From: Shiella aurantiaca | GTDB taxonomy: Bacteria; Bacteroidota; Bacteroidia; Cytophagales; Cyclobacteriaceae | Direction of reading: 5' to 3' | Length of the DNA stretch: 64,000 nt | Assembly (NCBI GenBank): GCA_030412945.1 | Contig: JAUHJS010000001.1 | Span: 1-64,000, forward strand | Shown: positions 61,121 through 64,000 of the stretch, in pieces | How the letters are laid out: each line of letters starts with the position of its first letter | How positions within the stretch are numbered: position 1 is the stretch's first letter | The notes under the pieces: generated by a model | What the model saw: the letters and a program-made list of their open reading frames with translations, nothing else | Database searches by the model: none | What the model was told of the DNA's origin: nothing | Position numbers and translations under genes: made by a program

Positions 61121-62938
61121 CGAACTACCCGGAGCCGTAGAACTACTACTGATGGAGGAAGAAAAACCACTGCTAAAGCTGCTTCCCGAGAAAGAACCGG
61201 TGCCGTTGTACCATTCTGGGCTTCGGTAGTTTCCTTCCGCTTTGGCCTTTTCCAAAACTGACTTAAACTGCTTAGTCCATTGGTTTTCTACCCCCAAAGC
61301 CATCGCATAGCTCAAGTATTGCTCATATAAGGCGGGCGTAGGGCTTGGAGCTGCATTCATTCGGGTGATGGCCGGAGAATCGGCTGCCTTTAGGTATTTC
61401 ATAAAGCCTTCGGTTTCATCTAATAGTTTACGTCCCTCATGGGTGGGAGCTTTCAATAAAAAGCTGAATGAGGCACAGATAATACTTCCCACAAACAAAT
61501 AGATGGAGGAATCTATCGGAACTAAACCCGAGAAAAATCCTACAAAAATATCGGCTCCTAAGAAGGGAATCAGGAAAAGGTGCATGGCTATAGATCCGGC
61601 AACGCTCCCTTCGCGCAGGAACATCAGAAAGCGGGAGAGGAGTAGCACGCAAGCGCCCGTCCAAGGCATAAACCAAAGGATAGCAAAAATTAAATCGCCC
61701 CGTATGCCAGCCGGACTCATAAATAAGGTATAGAGGTATCCGGCCAAAAACACCACCACACCCCATATTAGGTATTTGGTATTCTTTTTCAGATATACAT
61801 CGTCCATCGCTTCTTTCACTATATTGGCCAGCGCTTTCTGCGCCCCACCAAGTTCGGAATGATTAGCTTGCTTCATTTCCAAGGTATTTCCTCTGCTGAA
61901 TAATTGGTCAAGAATTCGTTGATCGGCTGGTGTGATACGTTCGGTAGCAATCTCTTTTACCCGTTCCATACTAAAAGTGCTGCCATTCTTTTTGATACGA
62001 ATCAAGCCCCGCACGGCCATATCCACATAAGTAGCACTCATGCTTTTGCTGTCAAACTTATAGGTAGTGAGGTAGCGCAAATGTGCCGGACCAAATCCTT
62101 TGGGTGGATAAAAATGGGGCACGAGGGTGCCTCTTCGTGGGTCTACACCTACTTGTATCCATACCACAATAAAAAACACCAAAACCAGCACTAAAATCAG
62201 GTAACCCGGATTATCGCTTAGGGCTTCTAACACCAGCTCTTGCTCGGTGGGTTCGTGTAAAATTCCTTTTTCAAATGGAATGGCAATGGTAAGTCCCTGA
62301 TAGGAGCCTAGAGGACTTTGCGTACTTATGCGTACTTCCTGAGGACTCACTATTTCGGTGGTACAATCACAATAGGTATCACCTTCGTATCCGGCATATC
62401 GGCTAATTTTATCGGCAATAACTTGAGCGCCCGAAGGCAAAATAACTGTAGCCCGTATGGTATCTATGCTAAAATCCCAATCGAGCCCCGTTACATTCCA
62501 GTACAATTCATCATACTCCTCAAAAAAGCCAATCTGTTTACTCGTTCGATAGCTAAGGGTATAGGTATAAATCCCTTGCGATAAGTACTTGTTTTCCTGA
62601 CCAATATACACATTCACCCCATTGGAGGCGTTTTCGACATGATAAGGTTCTTGTTCTCCGTCCTTTTTTACATCCAATACCTCAAAATCCACATAGGTGG
62701 TAAGGCCCCAGTCGCTGGTATACACGGTAGGATAGGAGCGATAAATGCCGCGTTGGATTTTATCGCCACCCGCCCACACCCGAATGGTTTCGGTTACCCA
62801 TAAATCGCCATTGGTCTGTACCTCAATGCGCGAATCGTAAGAAAGAATGTGCTCATAGGCTTCCTCAGGCATTTCTTGTGCCTCCAAATACCAAGGAAAA
62901 ACCATGAGCATGAGGCGTATAAAGAACAGACGCTTCAT
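61055..62938 (-). CDS. DUF2207 (predicted membrane) protein with Gly-rich tail
   Basis: A 627-aa protein: signal peptide (FFIRLMLMVFPWYLEAQ), extracytoplasmic DUF2207 beta domain (about 25-235, SYDSRIEVQTNGDLWVTETI, then RGIYRSYPTVY, YELYWNVTG-like DELYWNVTGLDWDF), a transmembrane helix (about 243-262), a cytosolic part with LIRIKKNG, then further helices (about 385-490). The C-terminus is Ser/Gly-rich, ending in a polyglycine run and Trp, as in many DUF2207 proteins. Its start overlaps the stop of lemA (ATGA), a pairing seen in many bacteria; function unknown. Its 3' end overlaps the symporter gene by 66 bp. Confidence 0.85.
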   Translation of the reverse strand: MKRLFFIRLMLMVFPWYLEAQEMPEEAYEHILSYDSRIEVQTNGDLWVTETIRVWAGGDKIQRGIYRSYPTVYTSDWGLTTYVDFEVLDVKKDGEQEPYHVENASNGVNVYIGQENKYLSQGIYTYTLSYRTSKQIGFFEEYDELYWNVTGLDWDFSIDTIRATVILPSGAQVIADKISRYAGYEGDTYCDCTTEIVSPQEVRISTQSPLGSYQGLTIAIPFEKGILHEPTEQELVLEALSDNPGYLILVLVLVFFIVVWIQVGVDPRRGTLVPHFYPPKGFGPAHLRYLTTYKFDSKSMSATYVDMAVRGLIRIKKNGSTFSMERVKEIATERITPADQRILDQLFSRGNTLEMKQANHSELGGAQKALANIVKEAMDDVYLKKNTKYLIWGVVVFLAGYLYTLFMSPAGIRGDLIFAILWFMPWTGACVLLLSRFLMFLREGSVAGSIAMHLFLIPFLGADIFVGFFSGLVPIDSSIYLFVGSIICASFSFLLKAPTHEGRKLLDETEGFMKYLKAADSPAITRMNAAPSPTPALYEQYLSYAMALGVENQWTKQFKSVLEKAKAEGNYRSPEWYNGTGSFSGSSFSSGFSSSISSSSTAPGSSSGSSGGGSSGGGGGGGGGGGW

Positions 62939-63486
62939 GAGAAAGATATGTTGGGATTTTCAGCATCGCTGGCTTCACTAAGCTCAAAGAAGTTCCGCTT
63001 TTTGAAACCTATGGTAGAGGCCACGAGTACAGAGGGAAAGGTTTCGGTGGCGGTATTCAAATCGCGAACTGTAGCATTGTAATACCTACGCGCCATTTGA
63101 ATTTCATCCTCTACGGTAGCAAGTTGCTCTTGCAGGCGCACAAAATTCTCATTGGCCCTTAATTCAGGATAGGATTCGGCCAAAACCAATAATTGACGAA
63201 TTTGGCCGCCAAAGGCACTTTCCAGTCGGGCTTGCTCCTCGGGCGCATGGGGTTTTACTACCTCGCTGCGTAGCTGCACTACTTTTTGAAGCACTTCCGA
63301 CTCATGACTGGCGTACCCTTTCACAATTTGGACTAAATTGGGCACCAAATCGGCCCTGCGCTTGAGCTGCACACTAATTCCACTCCAGCCTTCCTCGGCT
63401 TTGTTTTTCAGTTTAACAAGGTTGTTGTACAAAAAAATAAGTACAACCGTGAGCCCAACTAATAGAAGTATGAGTATTAATTGCAT
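62935..63486 (-). CDS. lemA: LemA family protein
   Basis: A 183-aa protein with an N-terminal membrane helix (LILILLLVGLTVVLIFLYN) followed by the helical LemA domain: LVKLKNKAEEGWSGISVQLKRRADLVPNLVQIVKGYASHE is the family hallmark, then SYPELRANENFVRLQEQL, EDEIQMARRYYNATVRDLNT and FPSVLVA. LemA proteins are extracytoplasmic helical bundles of uncertain role, commonly encoded next to DUF2207/TPM-type membrane proteins, as here (4-bp overlap). The pair is divergent from msrA across 132 bp. Confidence 0.92.
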   Translation of the reverse strand: MQLILILLLVGLTVVLIFLYNNLVKLKNKAEEGWSGISVQLKRRADLVPNLVQIVKGYASHESEVLQKVVQLRSEVVKPHAPEEQARLESAFGGQIRQLLVLAESYPELRANENFVRLQEQLATVEDEIQMARRYYNATVRDLNTATETFPSVLVASTIGFKKRNFFELSEASDAENPNISFS

Positions 63487-63618
63487 AGGTGTATGATTTA
63501 CAGTAAGCTAGCAATAAGTCGGGCGAATTACAATAGACCCAATAAAAAGTGATATCCTCAATCTTTTGAAATCTTTTTTGCGTATTTGGAGTTGTATCAT
63601 TCTAAAACAAAGCAAATC

Positions 63619-64000
63619 ATGAAATACACGCTATTGCTTATTGCTTTTACCCTTACTACTATCACGCTAAACGCGCAAAATACATCTATGGAAATTGCCA
63701 CTTTTGGAACCGGCTGCTTTTGGTGCACCGAAGCGATTTTTGAACAATTGAAGGGCGTAAATAAAGTAGAATCAGGCTACTCGGGCGGGAAAATTTCGAA
63801 CCCTACCTACAAAGAAGTATGCTCCGGCCTTACCGGACATGCTGAGTGCGTGAAAATTACCTACGACCCCAAAGTAATCACTTATGCCGAATTGCTGGAG
63901 GTATTCTGGCAAACACACGACCCCACTACACTCAATAGACAAGGGAACGATGTGGGCACACAATACCGTTCCGTGATATTTTATCATAACGATAACCAAA
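63619..64000 (+). CDS. msrA: Peptide-methionine (S)-S-oxide reductase MsrA, 3' end beyond window
   Basis: The frame from the ATG at 63619 is open to the window edge (about 127 codons). A signal-peptide-like start ([19 protein letters not shown]) suggests an exported form. The MsrA catalytic motif [18 protein letters not shown] is at about 33-50, followed by [22 protein letters not shown] and the segment [23 protein letters not shown], all typical for MsrA. It reduces methionine-S-sulfoxide in oxidised proteins. Whether an MsrB domain follows cannot be seen. Confidence 0.92.
   Translation, partial: MKYTLLLIAFTLTTITLNAQNTSMEIATFGTGCFWCTEAIFEQLKGVNKVESGYSGGKISNPTYKEVCSGLTGHAECVKITYDPKVITYAELLEVFWQTHDPTTLNRQGNDVGTQYRSVIFYHNDNQ

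Overview
The window looks like chromosomal DNA of a Bacteroidota bacterium (Cytophagia/Flavobacteriia/Sphingobacteriia-like; I cannot name the genus). The evidence is an RteC-type regulator, type IX secretion (T9SS) sorting domains, SprB repeats, a PorP/SprF protein, an OMP_b-brl/TonB receptor and TAnnTTTG-type promoter elements.

Region 1 (1-12.4 kb) is accessory DNA resembling part of a Bacteroidota conjugative or integrative element. It holds a heavy-metal P-type ATPase cut by the left edge, RteC, a small HTH protein, a replication-initiator-like protein and a DnaC-like ATPase. Cargo follows: a class II Fic protein behind a 58-bp tandem repeat, an HNH protein, a ParB-like protein and a PIN-like protein. 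Next come a C-rich non-coding stretch, a DUF6943 protein and a minus-strand four-gene set (conserved hypothetical, DUF5675, two tiny membrane proteins). The region ends with a candidate structured RNA with its own terminator and a REP-like palindrome. No integrase, relaxase or Tra gene lies inside the window.

Region 2 (12.98-47.9 kb) is one co-directional run of eleven genes with 4-11 bp overlaps or gaps of at most 74 bp. In order they are: a 1555-aa exported protein, an FN3 protein, two paralogous lipoproteins (one with a G10 tract), a 3852-aa SprB-repeat protein with a type A T9SS signal, and a 1932-aa FG-GAP/repeat protein with a type B T9SS signal. Then come a PorP/SprF-OmpA fusion, a second outer-membrane barrel, a TANFOR/FN3 protein, a 910-aa exported polymorphic-toxin candidate and its immunity candidate. 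I read this as a surface assembly whose last product carries a replaceable nuclease-like tip.

Region 3 (47.9-50.8 kb) is a tip/immunity reservoir. Two start-less toxin tails, each followed by a small candidate immunity gene, sit directly against the right ends of 144-145 bp miniature elements. These derive by one shared internal deletion from a REP-associated tyrosine transposase (RAYT) element, whose 641-bp parent-like copy closes the array. A 42-bp exact copy of the toxin core gene lies beyond it. This is the most interesting part of the window.

Region 4 (50.8-64 kb) is mostly housekeeping: a membrane PP2C/SpoIIE phosphatase whose C-terminus runs into a REP element, a TonB/OMP_b-brl receptor, a divergent exported barrel protein, a tandem pair of structured repeats, an ABC-F ATPase, a sodium:solute symporter overlapping tail-to-tail with a DUF2207 protein, LemA, and the 5' part of msrA. 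All names are read from sequence motifs and memory of families; no search was run.
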